A DNA stretch of 64,000 nucleotides, taken from Lineus longissimus (Eukaryota; Nemertea; Pilidiophora; Heteronemertea; Lineidae). The notes under the pieces are model-generated. The model searched no databases. It saw only the letters and a program-made list of their open reading frames with translations, and was not told where the DNA came from. Both the position numbers and the translations under genes were made by a program. The stretch is from assembly GCF_910592395.1 (NCBI RefSeq), contig NC_088312.1, positions 23,257,292 through 23,321,291 on the forward strand, in the 5' to 3' direction. Positions 35,161-48,260 of the stretch are shown one piece after another. The stretch's first letter is position 1; each line of letters opens with the position of its first letter.

Positions 35161-38100
35161 ATGAAGGCTTTTGAATGTTGGTCCGTTACGATCATTTGCG
35201 TAGTGTTTCTCACAAAGGTAAGTAACTCGTTAAAACACCAGGCAAGTGACACAACTCTTACGAAAGACACTCGTAAATTACTTAATTCATTACACTTAGT
35301 AAAAGAAATTTCAGATCGATCTGGCCAAAGGTACTTGGCCGACCACTTGTCACTAATCTGTATAGTGTGATCAGAAATAGTAATGTTACACAGCCCTGGG
35401 CAGCCGGTGTCATAGTTGACCGCCCTAAATAGTTGATGCAATGAAAGAGCAGTAGTTGAGCTTAAGTGCGCAACACAACTATCCCTTGGCAAACGTGATC
35501 TAGTCATATTCCAAAGTTCATCTGAGTCATTGTGGTCAGAGTGATATGAAAAACAATTAAGCACGAAGAATCGGGGAACTCTTGTGACCTGTCTAACAAA
35601 GTGTCGTGCATCCCACTGAAATGTACTGTCATTGTTGATTACATCTCATCTGTAATTCATTTACCCCAGCGGGAATGTTATGTAATGGGGCCTTGATGCG
35701 AGCCTCACAATAGACATCTGCAGATATATAGTGAAATCTTATCCCACCTTAGGATTTTGACCAGGCCACTTCTTCCTAATGTTTTAGTAATTGTCTATTG
35801 AATGATTTTCATTAACACAAATGACTTCTCTTTTGCACAGGAAACTACTGCTAACGAAAAGAAAGGTACGAAGGAAGACATGAACTGTATCGGCTGAGGT
35901 TTGATAACATGACGTACAGCAACAGATATTTATCAGATGCTAAAAGAAGCTCGTTACCTCCCAAAATAGTATCTTTTCTACGTTCTACACATGGTTTCAC
36001 TGGTCATGGTAGAAAAGGGTTGGGATTATGACATGCGACACGGGCCCTTTAAGTTCGTGGATAGATCAGTAGGAAATTAGGATAAACTGCGGTGCTGTCT
36101 AAGTCCTTATTTTCAAACAGTCATGGTTCTTCGATGGACTGAACTCGATGTATACATATGCCGACTTTAAAACTACCTCGTTTAGCATATGAGCATCTCT
36201 GTAACACTCTCACCCTTTTGCCATCGAAGAACAGCCCAGGTGTGAGATAGGTGTGTTGAAACCATTAACTTATAAGGCTGTACGTTTTGATCACCAGCAG
36301 AAAGAACATTATCAGCCGTTTACTGATTAACGCCTAACATCATTGATCCTGCATCTTGAAAAACAAGTGTTTTCTTTTCTTTCAGCTGATGAATTTTTGC
36401 AAAACCCAGGTAATTTACTTTAGACCAAGTTGTGGTGATGTGTAGGCCTATTTGTGTCACCATCCGAATTGTACAACATAAACTGAACCGGTGGATGCCT
36501 GGGCAAACATACAAGTCCATGAGCATCAGCACAATTTGAATAATTTCAAAGAAATCCCGACGTTTAAGAGCAAAAATGTCGACAATTTGTATCATTGTAA
36601 GTGACCCAGCAGCGGATAACTTCAATCTACAACGACATTTCATTCTGCATCCGTGTTTGAGTCGCTTAGGCAAATGGCCGACAAACAGCTAGTTGAATGT
36701 AACCCGAGACTGGTGCAGTTAGTGCCATCAAACGCTACCTTTGAAAGCTCCTGATTCTGTTTTCTAATAAGAAACGTTTTCATTTTCACGTGTGATTTGA
36801 ACAATTTTAGACTTCGGTTCAATTCGCAAATCGACAAAATAACCTTGCTGACTATCCACTGTCTTATAATTTCTCCATTACAGAACTGTTCCAGGGAGAT
36901 ATACAATACCCTCTACCATCAACGGTAGGTAAACACGAAGCACACGCTTCCTTGGGTCATCTCGACCAATCATGAGTTTCAGTCAGCCATTTAGGTCCGG
37001 GCCTTTTTAGGGAGGGGAAGACCAAGCCAGCTAGTAGGTGAAGAAGATTGACACCTATAGCAAGCTCCAGAGGATGCCCGGTCGAGAAGTGGAATAACCC
37101 AATATGATACTAACAGATATTTATGTCATTACGTTCATTTGCACTGGTCGGTCTATCAAGGCCTATCGACCACCATGAAAGATGTTTCGTGGAGGTCAGC
37201 GTTATCACGATTTGCCCTTACAATCCTTTGATGAGACAATTAGCACAATTGGAATATTCGTTACGGACGCCATTTTAGGAGTTAACTTTCCGGTTGCATT
37301 TCACTGGCAAGGACAGAGCAAGAAGCCATTACCTTCAGCAGTGGCATTGACTGTAGAATGGTGGTACACCATGAAGGAACTGTAACGACGTTTCTGATTG
37401 GTGTACACAAAAGCAGCACAGTTTGAATGACCTATCAGAAGAAAGGTTATACGTCAAAGTATATTCTGCGACGATATCAAGCGACATTTTTCCGCCAAAT
37501 CAACCACGCATAGGAAAATACTCCTCTCATATTATTTACTTCAGTTCCGGAACGGCATTCTAGGAAAGTACACCAAGTGGGTCAATAATACGGTTCCTTA
37601 TGCATTTCTCGACGCCGAAGGATTCCGATACAGTAAGTTGGCCTTCATAGCTGCCTTTTTAAGAGAAACCGAATTTGCATGATATCAACAATTTTGATGA
37701 AATCACAAACAACTTGCTGGCTAGACCAAGACCTAGTCATACATACATGAGCAAGCTCATTTACGATGCTATACATGTTTATATTCAGGGCCAGGTGATT
37801 GCAAAATTTTCCGAGTCTGTTTACATATTTCGCCTCGTTTTCATACCGATCATGCGCAAACTGAGCTAATTTGAAATGTGCTCATGTTTTACCAGCCGCT
37901 TATGAAAAGAGGAAAATCGTGTATGGCATGGAAACGATGGAGCAGGAACTGATAGTCAATGGCAAGAAATGTATCACGTTTAAACCAAGAGACAAGGAGA
38001 TTGGCCATCTATTTTTCGTTAGATCGGGAGGGTAGGTCGTTCACTTTATTCAAAGGTCGTGGGCCCGAATCCCTCCGACCCCTTCATTCTCAAGGGTTAG

Positions 38101-40720
38101 GGGCAAAGATGAGAAGCTGCTTATCATCCCGGAATACCGCTGGGATACTGTTCAGCAGTTTGAGCAAGGACCAGTCCATGCCATGGTGACCTTTCAGAGA
38201 CATTCCATCCGTAGCCACTTGGCGAGCGTGGTCTGAAAGCTGAACACTGAGGTCCAAGATGGTTCATGGAAAAGAGCTAATTTTCTTGTTATTGATAAGC
38301 CCTCAAAAAAACTTCTATCTGTCCAGCTTACTTGGCTAGCCTCATGATTGTATTTTGATCAACAACAACTTTTTTTTGCGCACTAGCAGTCACCTTGAAA
38401 AAAACCTCCTCAGATTTGCCCTCAGTGTTTAGTGATCAGTGCCATCTTTTTCTTTAGCTGCTCAAGTCCGGTTGGGCAGCCTTACTCTGCCAATTACGTC
38501 CACCTGGAGCCGGGCTGTCTAGGCAAGAGCACCTTGCACCATGAGCTGATGCACTCTCTTGGCTTCTATCACGAGCAGAGCAGGACGGATAGGGATGACT
38601 ACATCACCATCCACTGGGAAAACATGGATAAAGGCAAGTGGCGCACAGTTCCTTTATCGCCTGCAAACACATCTTATTGGATTGCCACTGCATCTTAACC
38701 TTAGTGATACCGAACTGGAGGTATTGTTTGACTCACAAAACCTCGTCAGGTTGGACGTAAAACGTACGCCCAAAGCGAGCCAGCAACCCAGTTTTGGGTA
38801 ATGTGATGGCCCAACCTGCGTTTGTTTTGTCATAATCCAACGAGAATCTGTTGTTACATTTCATACCAAACAAAGAGGTTATACATGTAGTTGTTTAAAC
38901 CTATGTTGTCAAAACTAGGCTAATACAAAATGTTATCAAGTTGATTAAATGATCAATGTAATCAAACTTATCTCTCCAACGTATAGGTGTATACAGTCAG
39001 TTCAAAAAGTACCCGGCGACAAAAGTGACGGCATATGGAGAACCCTACGATCTTAATTCCGTCATGCACTATGGCTACAATTTTTTTTCAAATAACGGAA
39101 AACCCACTATTTCCGTGAAAAACGGTGGAAGACTGGGAGCCCTGGATAGGTTGAGTATTCACGATAAGAGGAAGATTCAAAAGAGATATGGCTGTGAAGT
39201 TGGTAAGTATGGGCAGTCTGGGAGCGTGAGCAAATCGTCTTATCTGAAAGTTTATAATGGTGAGGATGTCCTGCTGACAATTCAACGGTCGCGGGTGGGA
39301 ATCTCGGTCTGGTTGCCGCTTTGCCAAACTAGGTCGAGCATAAGTGAAGGTATCATTCCACTGAAGTTCCTGGATCTTGGGTGCCGCGATGTTGCGACCA
39401 ATCGGACAGTTGTTGCAAGTGTAAAGCGCATGGACAGTCGACTCTTGAAAGGTTTTTGATTGGTTCGCTTTCTGACTGATTCCCTCTTTGTTTTGGGGAA
39501 TTGCGTGGTCTCACTCTCGTTGTCTTTTGTATGGAAACACTTGAATATAATGGAAAAACAAAAACATTACACCAAGACTACAGCAGCTAGTGAGATGCTC
39601 AACATTAGATTTATTGAACAAATGTCTCTTATTTGTGGACATCACTAATTGAATACCATACGTCGATTATCTGAGAGAAAGTTTAATAGATCAGTTTCCG
39701 AGATTCAGCATTCCCTCTTTCAGCACCTCTTCCCGGCACAGTCGCCACGACGACGACAACAACAACCACACCTGGACCAGACTCAGGTAAGCGGTTTAAT
39801 CAGTGAGGCGGGTGTGTTGAACAAAGTTAACATGTTCTGGCTGCAGTGTCAGAGTGAATACTTGTCGCTGTCTCATACAAGTTCCTCCTTTTTGCAGCTG
39901 TTGTCAGTTGTAACTTTGATTCCCAAGGCTGGTGTGGTATCCAGCTTCTCGGATCAGAACAGCGATGGTCCATTCAGAATGATGGCGGCGATCACACAAC
40001 GGGATCAGGTGAGCTTTCACAGGGGTATCAGTTCATTCTATTTTGGTAAAAAAATCACGTTTAAAATCTCAGTTTTCAAAGATGAACTGAGTGACTTCGG
40101 TTGTTCTTTTTTATGGCTGAATGAATGAACTGCTGAGTGACTGTCTGATGGATTAATGTTAGATTCCTGTCCGATAGAGTCACTCTATTCGAGATATATT
40201 GGTTCCAAATCGTCAATTACTATTAATAATTTATTCCACTCTTACTTTACGGTTTTCGATAGCAGAAGCAAATTGCGCTCTGGGGTTTCAAAATCGAATA
40301 GGTTGTAAACGGTAACCAATTTGATGACCTTCTGAAGTTACTATCCTAAGACAATACAGAAAGCGCCCAGACAATAATTTCCTTCCTCGACTTTCAGGTT
40401 ACGCTGCCAGGTTCACGGTTCGACAGGATGAAGTAAAGAACTTCAACCGAAACTCTGACCTGTCCTTGACATCCCTCTCGGCTGGCCAGCAGTACTGCCT
40501 CACCTTCTGGTACAAGCTTGACGGATCCGGACAACTAAAGGTCACATTGGGCGGCCATAAGACCCTCAAGGAGGTGGACGCACAGCGGGGTTGGAACAGA
40601 GTCAAGGTGAACGCGTCGACAACATACACTGATGATCTGCGCATCTTCGTCCAAGTCGGGGAAAACCAGTATGGTAGCATCAATATTGATGACGTGGTCG
40701 TCACACGAGGATCATGCTAA
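35161..40720 (+). CDS. Secreted astacin metalloprotease with MAM domain, 11 exons
   Basis: A zinc endopeptidase of the astacin/meprin family. Exons: 35161-35217, 35841-35865, 36386-36409, 36884-36924, 37545-37632, 37896-38031, 38458-38633, 38987-39202, 39724-39786, 39898-40008, 40398-40720; phases agree. The ATG at 35161 gives a signal peptide (MKAFECWSVTIICVVFL). A short propeptide contains LFQGDI, the FxGD aspartate-switch motif that keeps the zymogen inactive. The catalytic domain has HELMHSLGFYHEQSRTDRD, with three zinc His and the catalytic Glu, and the Met-turn SVMHYGY with the zinc-binding Tyr. A Thr-rich linker (exon 9) leads to a divergent MAM domain that starts CNFDSQGWCG and ends INIDDVVVTRGSC. 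There is no TM segment, so it is secreted or matrix-bound. Intron 7 begins with GC (GCAAGT) instead of GT; this keeps frame and fits the rare GC-AG class. The upstream in-frame ATG at 35086 was not chosen because it would block signal-peptide placement. The substrate is unknown. Confidence 0.93.
35320..35550 (-). repeat. Dispersed repeat, inverted partner of 42015-42245
   Basis: The reverse complement of this stretch in astacin intron 1 matches 42015-42245 in ordered blocks, such as GGTCAACTATG, GTAACATTACT and TGATCACACT. One minus-strand frame here reads NMTRSRLPRDSCVAH, against NVTRSHLPKDSGVAQ in the other copy. Similarity is patchy with gaps. It may be a decayed transposon with coding ancestry, but the family is not recognised. 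Confidence 0.5.
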
Positions 40721-41196
40721 GAGCGGTATCTAAGAGAGTTCTCTAGTGATGGTTGTATGTAATCCGAACAGTTACAAAGATTAAGATATACCTTCTCGCA
40801 AATGTCTTCCTTTCTCGCGTTTCCCTTCGTCGGTTTCGAGAAAGTTAAAAACGGTGTACCGGGAATAAAAAAGTACGTGTTGTACAACCGGCCTTCTCGT
40901 AACTACAAGACTTAATCATAGGAAAGCTTAATGAAATTCTGCTATGTACATGAATAAGGCCGAAATAGGGACCACTACAGCAGTTTTCCCCAGAAAATCC
41001 AACAGAAGTCGTTCACGTATACATAGAGAAAACTGTCAAATATGTCTACATTTTCCTGTGTTTCTGAAGTAATGAGACGACCTCAGCGAAACTGAACACT
41101 TGGATATATTACACCAGTACCTTGCCCTATCCTTCAGTTATGCTTTCACTGGAAACGGAAAAACTTGAAGATACACTAATACGCCATGACGCCATC
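40721..41196. other. Short convergent spacer between astacin and DEG/ENaC copy A
   Basis: The astacin gene ends at 40720 on the plus strand and the DEG/ENaC gene ends at 41197 on the minus strand, so both 3' UTRs lie in these 476 bp. AATAAA at 40864 serves the astacin side. The first 45 bp or so next to 41197 still resemble the 3' flank of DEG/ENaC copy B. Confidence 0.7.
40864..40869 (+). terminator. Poly(A) signal of astacin gene
   Basis: A canonical AATAAA lies 144 bp after the astacin stop codon on the coding strand, a normal 3' UTR length for the compact genes here. Confidence 0.55.
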
Positions 41197-44100
41197 TTAT
41201 GCCTTCACTGGGGCGGTTTTGTTTTTCATCGTCTTCTTTATTTTGCGTTTCTGTGAGCAGATGAAGCAAAGATCCATGAAGAACTCGATCGTTTCCACCA
41301 AGGTGACGATCGAGAGGCCGAGATAGAGCTCAACTGTTCCACCGAGATCCGATGCCATTTCCTCGACCTGCAAAAAGAGGCGAAAGTATCATGAATTCAT
41401 GGTCAGGGATTGAGGTTCTGAGAGTGTGTTTGTTTTGAGCGACTAATCAAGCAGGTCTAAAATTTGCAAGTAGATAAGTTCGATTGACATGATAGTCCTG
41501 TCAAGCTGAGCCTAAAACCCTTTAGTAGGGGTGTTCCGGTGGGTTCTTTCATTGTTTACCCGCTCATACCTCGACAAAGACCTTGACAATTCCATGTCAC
41601 TAATCTGGTCGACCCTATTATGCTCGACTCTATTGTACAACCAGTGTGTTCAGCGTTAGCAATTGTCACTTCTGTTGTGAGCCCTCCGATCTTAACAATG
41701 TCTGAATCCTTGTTATGAACGCTGCAATCTCCCTGACTCTTTAGGTTACCACCACATTCTAATGAGTTTCTGCTTTATTGATTTTCGGAATTGATTATAC
41801 ATTTTTGTACTTACGGTATAGGCTGACGATGTGACCACATACTGGTACGACATATCTTGATAGAAAACACTCACTTTCAAAATTTCCTGACTGAAAAGAG
41901 ATTGAAAAATGTACTGAAGGCCCAATTATGCGACAGAGAGAGGCTAGCGAGAACATTTTCGCTGCCCTTTGATGAATCAGAATCTTTCCACAATCTGCAG
42001 ATAAATGTTGGTTTTTCAAATCGTTCTCGCCAGATGTACTTTGTTGAACTCAGGAATGTGACCAGATCACATTTACCAAAAGATAGTGGTGTTGCACAAC
42101 ACTAGATTATCCTTAGGGTCGGCCTGATTATGCGCTTTCACGGTGTCAACTTAAGGTGGTCAACTATGTCATCAGCTGTCCAAGGCTCTGTAACATTACT
42201 CTCCCTGATCACACTCTTTGTACAGTTCAGTGACAAGAGGTCAACCTTTGACACTCTTCATACCTCATGTAGAGTCGTTTAGCTTCGTCGGTGGAGTAGC
42301 CAGCAATCAGGTTTTTAAGGGCAGGATTAGTGGTGGCTATCATATTGATCACGTCTTTCTGTACCGAAAAAGAGCAAGTTAACCATTAACTTACTTAAAG
42401 AGAGAATGGGGAATACGCGCCCGATTGGCCAATGGCCTATCTTTTAAGGAAATTTCGATGAAACAGATTAAGTCACATCTTCGAATTGACGTTTTGCAGT
42501 TCCGCTGATAGTTAAAGATTATTGTACACAGTCAGTTTTCCATCGCCTACACCTATACAGCCGGCATTACTGAGCTGTAATTCACGATGCTCTACTGGCT
42601 AAAGTCGGTGCTGCGGTGGTCAAATCATAGATTAATCAAGTGAATAAAATCTACATCAATTTTGGTAAAATCAGAGAGTGTGTTAGACTGATAACTTCCT
42701 GGCAAAACTAACCTCTTTTTTCTGTGCTGGCCATGTTGATGACGCCACTGTTGATGGGTAAGAGTGATCACTGGAAGTAAATCGATGCATCTGTAACAAC
42801 TTCAGAAGACCGTTCTCCGCTGTAAAAAGGATTCTCCCAAAGTTCCTGTCATAACTTGGGTTTAGACAATGCTAGAGCTATAAAATTATACCTCAATTCA
42901 TTCGAACTTTGGATCTTTCATTGTGATTCTTTTGCATAATATTACAGGTCTTAGCAGTCTAGCAAGATGCGACTCTGACAAGTAAAGAGCATTTTGACTC
43001 AGGTGCTGCTTGGTATAAATCAGGTCATGCATTTACCGCTGTTTGCATGTGTACCGCGCTACACACCCAAAGAGAAGAGTGCTTTCATCATATACATGTA
43101 CTTTGCTACGTACTTTAATACCAACAGGGCACGCTTTCATATCCATGACATCGGTAATTTACTAAATTATATACGGGCTTCATTAAAATGTGCACTTGTT
43201 CATTTTAACAAAGAAAGGGTGTAACTATTGGACTGTTCTTTCTGTCTGTATGAGCAGGTATGTTTGTGACACTCTTGTGGTTGTACGCAGTGGCGACAGT
43301 ATCGCCAGTGTGGCGCTATAACGATGAGAAGCCCCAGATCACTTACAGACAACTTGGGGGACAATCTTCGTTACACGGCAGCGTACCCGTGTTCAGTTTC
43401 TGCTCAACACTCGTGATACAGTCACCTGTAAAGGAAAACAACAATTATGATAATGCCTGTGTACATGGTATAGTATTGATAAACATTCAGCCTTTGAGCA
43501 CTTTTTTACGACCATCATCATGATCTGGGCCGCAGATGCATCGAGGAGCTGCTCACACGCGCAGCGGGAGCTCACTTGGATGAGGAGAGAAGTCGCCTTT
43601 CTCCTTGCTTGCTCATTGTTCTGTTTGCTTCTTTTCTTGTTTTCCCATCTGTTTGCTTTCCATGATTACCTCCATAGCTAACGTAGTAGGCCTACTTAAT
43701 TGGCAACTTTCAACAGCCAACTTCGTATCCGAAGCATCTGACGAACTTGGAAATGCATTCCATTAACAATAGCCACCCTTGTCTGAAATGCCTTATCAGT
43801 TCCTAGGGTGTAGGTCGTCCGGGAGAAAAAAAACGTTCGAGTCTATGAGTACGAGGTTACTTACGGGTCTCAGCTTTATTCAACTGACAGAAATCAGCAG
43901 TTGGGACGCCACTGTTCGCAAAGGTGGTTCCTACATACACATAGAAGGGATGTTTGCATCCGCACGCTTTGAAGATTTCCTTCTGCATGCAGGTTTTCTC
44001 GCATCCCTGAAAAAAATGGCCCAAAATAAGAAAACTGAGGGGGGTTGGGGAAGAAAACATTCAAAATGTTAACGGTCCCATTTTTATGAATCAAACAATT

Positions 44101-47090
44101 GTCTAGTATAAAAAAATGAACACATGCTTCAGCCTGCTTCTGATTGGTCAAAATCTGTCACGTGAAAGGAAGTGTCAAACAACTGCTGCTACAGGAATAT
44201 AACATTGCGTACCACCGATGTGTAGCCGACTCCTGTCAGCCTTTCTGTGTAGGCATCCCTCGACCTTGCATCAGTATCACTATAATTCTGGCAATTTCCA
44301 TACGGTGATTCTGCCCGGACTATAACCACCTGTAAGTAAGAGCAACAACAATGGTCATAAAACTGATAAGTGTGAACACTTTAACGATTTTATAACAGTA
44401 GCTGGAACGAAGTGGTCGTGAATGAAAATAGCAATACTTCAGATAATGTCTGACCGAAAAAGCGCCTTACCCGTACGTACCTGCCTGACACCAATCTGGG
44501 TATCGGACCCCGGCGCCACCAACATACCATCATCTTCTGGGAAGGGAAACTGTTTCTGATGATGTACAAGCACTTTGAGCCCTGCCGCTTCCGAAATTGT
44601 TGGGAAGTAGTCCGTCTGGTCGATGAGCATAGTGAGACTCAAACCTGGAATGGAATGGCAAGGTTACTGTGGATAGCAAAGCTGTTGGCGTTACAAACTC
44701 CGTTCTAGCCCTGAAAAGATAATTGACTTTCTGTGCCATCTAGACGGGCTTACCAGAAATCCGCCCCTTGGTTGATGTGGCACTGAGCAATGAGGCTACA
44801 ACCGTCCTGTCACCACGACCAGGCCAAACGTTTGAAAGCAAGTTTGATTCGTGATTCTTTTTCTGCCTGTTTGGCCTCCTTCGCAAGAACAACACTGGTA
44901 GCGCATTCATCGCTCCGAGAACGAAAGTCCAATCTGAGGACAGTTTGTACCAAATCTCAAATCTCCTTACCATGTATGGGACCAGGGGCGCTTACACTTG
45001 TAACGTCGCCATTTTCATCCGGGGTATTGAAAGTGAAACAGTTACCAAAATGTGCATGTACCGTCCGGGTGAAATTTCTGAAACGAACCAATGAGCTAAT
45101 ATATATGTTCATTCTAAACGTGTCTCGGCGTCATACCAGCGGTGAAGTAATAAATGTTTTGATCAGTTCAAACATCGTGTGTTCGATACCAGAATTGATT
45201 CCTCGCTTGTGACATAGGAAAGGTTGTTCTCCATATTGCTGCCATCAAGTCGAAGTTGGCTACTTCTTTGTAATCCTTGTGTTCCCGGAGTGGAGTATAC
45301 TAAGGCTCGGTTCAATAGCTCTGCTACCATGCAACAGAGCTGGGACTGGTCGCCAGTTCATACCTCGTCACTTCCAGCTGGATGGCACAGGGGAAGTGTG
45401 CTGGCCCATAAACCCGAGGCCTGTATATCGAAACGACGCTCTGCTACCATGTAACCGAGTTCGGCCTAATTACCAGTCCCACACCTCGTCACTTCCAGCA
45501 AAGTTGCGCATTGGAGGAATGCTGGGCCCAAAACCCAGACATCCGTAGATCGAAACTACGCTCTGCTAATATGTAATGGTGCTGGGACTACAACTCGTTA
45601 CTCCAGAAGGCGGGCTAACCACGGCCACTCAGAGGTCTGATCCTTGATCATTGATCTTCCCCAAAGCACAGGATCAATTGGAGTGCTCCTAGCAGCCTGG
45701 GACAGGGTTATATACTTGGCCTTATAAGGCCCATCCAATTATAGCCGGGTAACATGATTTGGCATGTTAGGGTGACTGGTGAATGCCCTGTCTCCCCAAG
45801 GAACTAACAAGGCTAATGATAGTTTACTCGGGAGCTATAAGAGACCAAGCACACGCACAACCAACACACCTGCGAATGAAGAAGAAGTCTGATTATACTT
45901 ACATGGGCGAACATGTTTTTCCATTAAACGCGCAGTCCAGCATCATTTCTTTCATACTGTAGCCAACATTTTGTTTTTCCTCGTCAGACAGCGCCATGTA
46001 TGTCTGGTAGAATAAAACTTTGGCATCGTAGTCGGTTCGTTGGTCTGAGAAGTTAATGTTGTCCCAGGAGAACGTGCCAGTCCCGCTTTGTTGTGGACCT
46101 GCGTTTCCCGTTGTCTGAAAAACCAACCAATATCAAGTTCAGTTTAGTATTGACGATTGTGGAATACAGTCATTCAGGAGAAGCTGGGTAAACCAACGGA
46201 CTTCAGCCAGAATCATCCTGGTTCGGTAGACATCAGGAGTATAGAATTGGAAAATATTCAACATCAAAACTTTACATACCTTTATTTTTTGTTCGTCAAA
46301 GAAGGTCCTCGCCGCAGAACCGTCTGGCAACTTTGTCGTTCTTGAGTTACGAACAGGATTCAGGTTACACAAGGTCACCGCGGGAAATTCCTTTTCCCGA
46401 GCGTAGACGTATTCGAATGTGGTGGAGGTCGGCCATGATGTGAAATACTCGACTACAGAGTACAGCTGCCAGATGGCGACTCCTGGATGACAAAAAGCAA
46501 GCAAGACCTTTGTTAGGTTATGTTTTATCGACCTTTTTGTGAAGCATAATTTAGAACAGCAGAAAAAGTCATTTTTCATTTCTATTTCATGCACCTTTGC
46601 AGAATTTATAGTGCATTCTGATATTACTTGCGTATAATGTTATGATCCTGTTTATGAAAAATGTGCCCCTGAAAATGTGAAATTACTGTGTGCTTTCCTT
46701 GTGGAAGTTCTCAATGTGTAAATAGAAACTGGATATATATATATATATATTTCAGCGATACCGCTGTTAAGACAGATATACATTCATATGCTTTGAAGTG
46801 CCATTGACTTTGAATGCATAATACATGTAACTGCACAACTGTATTGTGTTTTCCTAATTTTTCCCGAGCAACCTGATCTCGTACCCTTTAATTAACTCCT
46901 TCAACCAACCTAAGAGGCCGACCATGACAATGATCCAGATGACTTTCTTGGCAATGTGTAGGTCCATCTGTATACGGGGCACCCCGTGCATGTCGATGTC
47001 GGCCAGGAGCTCGTGAAACCTGGCGCTGGCCGAAGGTTTCTTAAGTTCGTCCTCATCATCGTCACCTGCCTCTTTCTTTTCGTCGAGCAT
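41197..47090 (-). CDS. DEG/ENaC (acid-sensing/degenerin-type) sodium channel, copy A, 12 exons, 534 aa
   Basis: A subunit of a trimeric amiloride-sensitive cation channel: two TM helices and a large cysteine-rich extracellular loop. Exon ends in coding order: 47090-46910, 46482-46280, 46114-45903, 45077-44971, 44644-44481, 44329-44213, 44006-43865, 43425-43347, 42770-42713, 42358-42264, 41890-41815, 41367-41197; total 1605 nt in phase. Family marks: the N-terminal gating motif MHGVPRI, TM1 KKVIWIIVMVGLL, the post-TM1 block FPAVTLCNLNP, CAFNGKTC, FGNCFTFN, SPYGNC, the Cys-rich run CPPSC, and TM2 with the GxS selectivity filter in YLGLSIVTLVE. The conserved Gly of the GLxxGxS filter block is Glu here (GGTVELYLGLS). 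The start MLDEKKEAG matches the paralogue start MPDDKKEP. Copy B lies head to head 2.9 kb away. Gating stimulus (acid, peptide, mechanical) cannot be read from sequence. Confidence 0.95.
42015..42245 (+). repeat. Dispersed repeat, inverted partner of 35320-35550
   Basis: This lies between exons 10 and 11 of DEG/ENaC copy A and shares ordered blocks with the reverse complement of 35320-35550. The copies differ by substitutions and small gaps. No terminal repeats were resolved. Confidence 0.5.
45318..45620. repeat. About 120-bp tandem repeat, roughly 2.5 diverged copies
   Basis: The motif GCTCTGCTACCATG recurs at 45318 and 45438, with a variant at 45560, giving periods of 120 and 122 bp. Each unit also has a CTCGTCACTTCCAGC-like block. 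The minus strand of each unit boundary reads like a tRNA D arm (GGTAGCAGAGCG), so the unit may derive from a SINE. It lies in the intron between exons 3 and 4 of DEG/ENaC copy A. Confidence 0.6.
46733..46751. repeat. (TA)n microsatellite
   Basis: About nine AT dinucleotides in intron 1 of DEG/ENaC copy A. Confidence 0.9.
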
Positions 47091-48167
47091 GTCGGCGTTT
47101 GGGGAATGAATTTCTTACGTAACTGCTCACTGTAAGTTAATATGGTGAATATGAAGTGCGGATGTAAGCGATGTTTTACCCTTTGTCAATTCCAAAAGTT
47201 TACCAAATTCTAGATATCTTAAAGACATCGTCTATGTCATGCACAGTGTAACTCTAGGTACTGATGGTCCAGTTGCAACGAAGTCAGGCTCTGAATATGC
47301 AGTTCTTAAACTTAATGTTATCATCTGAAATATGTAAACGAGCCTTTATGTTATGGTATTTCGCCACAAACCCCAGCGAGACGCTTTGAGCCTTTGTAGG
47401 CTTGCGATGTTTGGACGGAAAGCCGAGTACCTCCAGCTTGGTATCAATTCCTTTTCAAAGCAAGAACCCCAACAGCGATACAAAATCCAAACTACAGCAA
47501 CATACTAATCTGTAAAAATCAAAGAAGTGCTCTCAGAAACCCCTCTTACATATGTCAATTGTCTTCAACACTTACCCACAGCTCTCAGTGTGTTCCTAAG
47601 TATATCCTAATATATCAAGACACCCCGCTCTGAGAAAGAATGTTGAGTGATATTACTTCTGTATTCTCTTCATGCGAAAAATACTTGGTTTACGCATGGT
47701 TCATGACATATTGAATTTTCAATATCTATTCAGGCGCTCCATGATCATTGTAAAGGTGATTCTCTATCAAACTCACCATGGCGGTGTACTTTAGGGCCTA
47801 CCCCATGGTCTAGTGACAAAGGTATCGAACACATTGGGACAGTGTTTGGTAATTTTGTCTTGGATGTCTTTGCTTGAGGTTGTATAGGTGTCAATCAAGG
47901 GTCACGTGTCTTGAAGAAAGGATAAGCCAGTTTTGGTGGAGAGCGATAGTCATACGTTCTCCAAAATCTACCGAGTTTGTGGTTGATATCATACATTACC
48001 TCAGTAGCAATGTACCGTAATTAGGGGACCCGCACATGCTTCCATTACTACCGACCCTCGACCCTAAAATCGAAAATGGCGTTGTTGGCTCTCTGGAGGG
48101 TGAGGAAGGTGAAATATAGCCCAGAACGAGGTGGTCGTTGTAAACAAGTCTTCCCAATTAAGGTCTC

Positions 48168-48260
48168 CACACTTGTGCGTAGGAACGATTTACGGGTCAC
48201 TCCTCTCCTTTCCCCTTCTGATCAGTAAATCGTTCCGATTCCGACTAACGTACAAGTGTG
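48168..48260. repeat. Imperfect inverted repeat (stem-loop) in the divergent spacer
   Basis: The left arm 48168-48193 (CACACTTGTGCG ... GAACGATTTAC) pairs with the right arm 48225-48260, which has a roughly 10-bp insertion. The loop 48194-48224 is pyrimidine-rich. It could be a MITE remnant or a hairpin; no target duplication was resolved. Confidence 0.5.
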
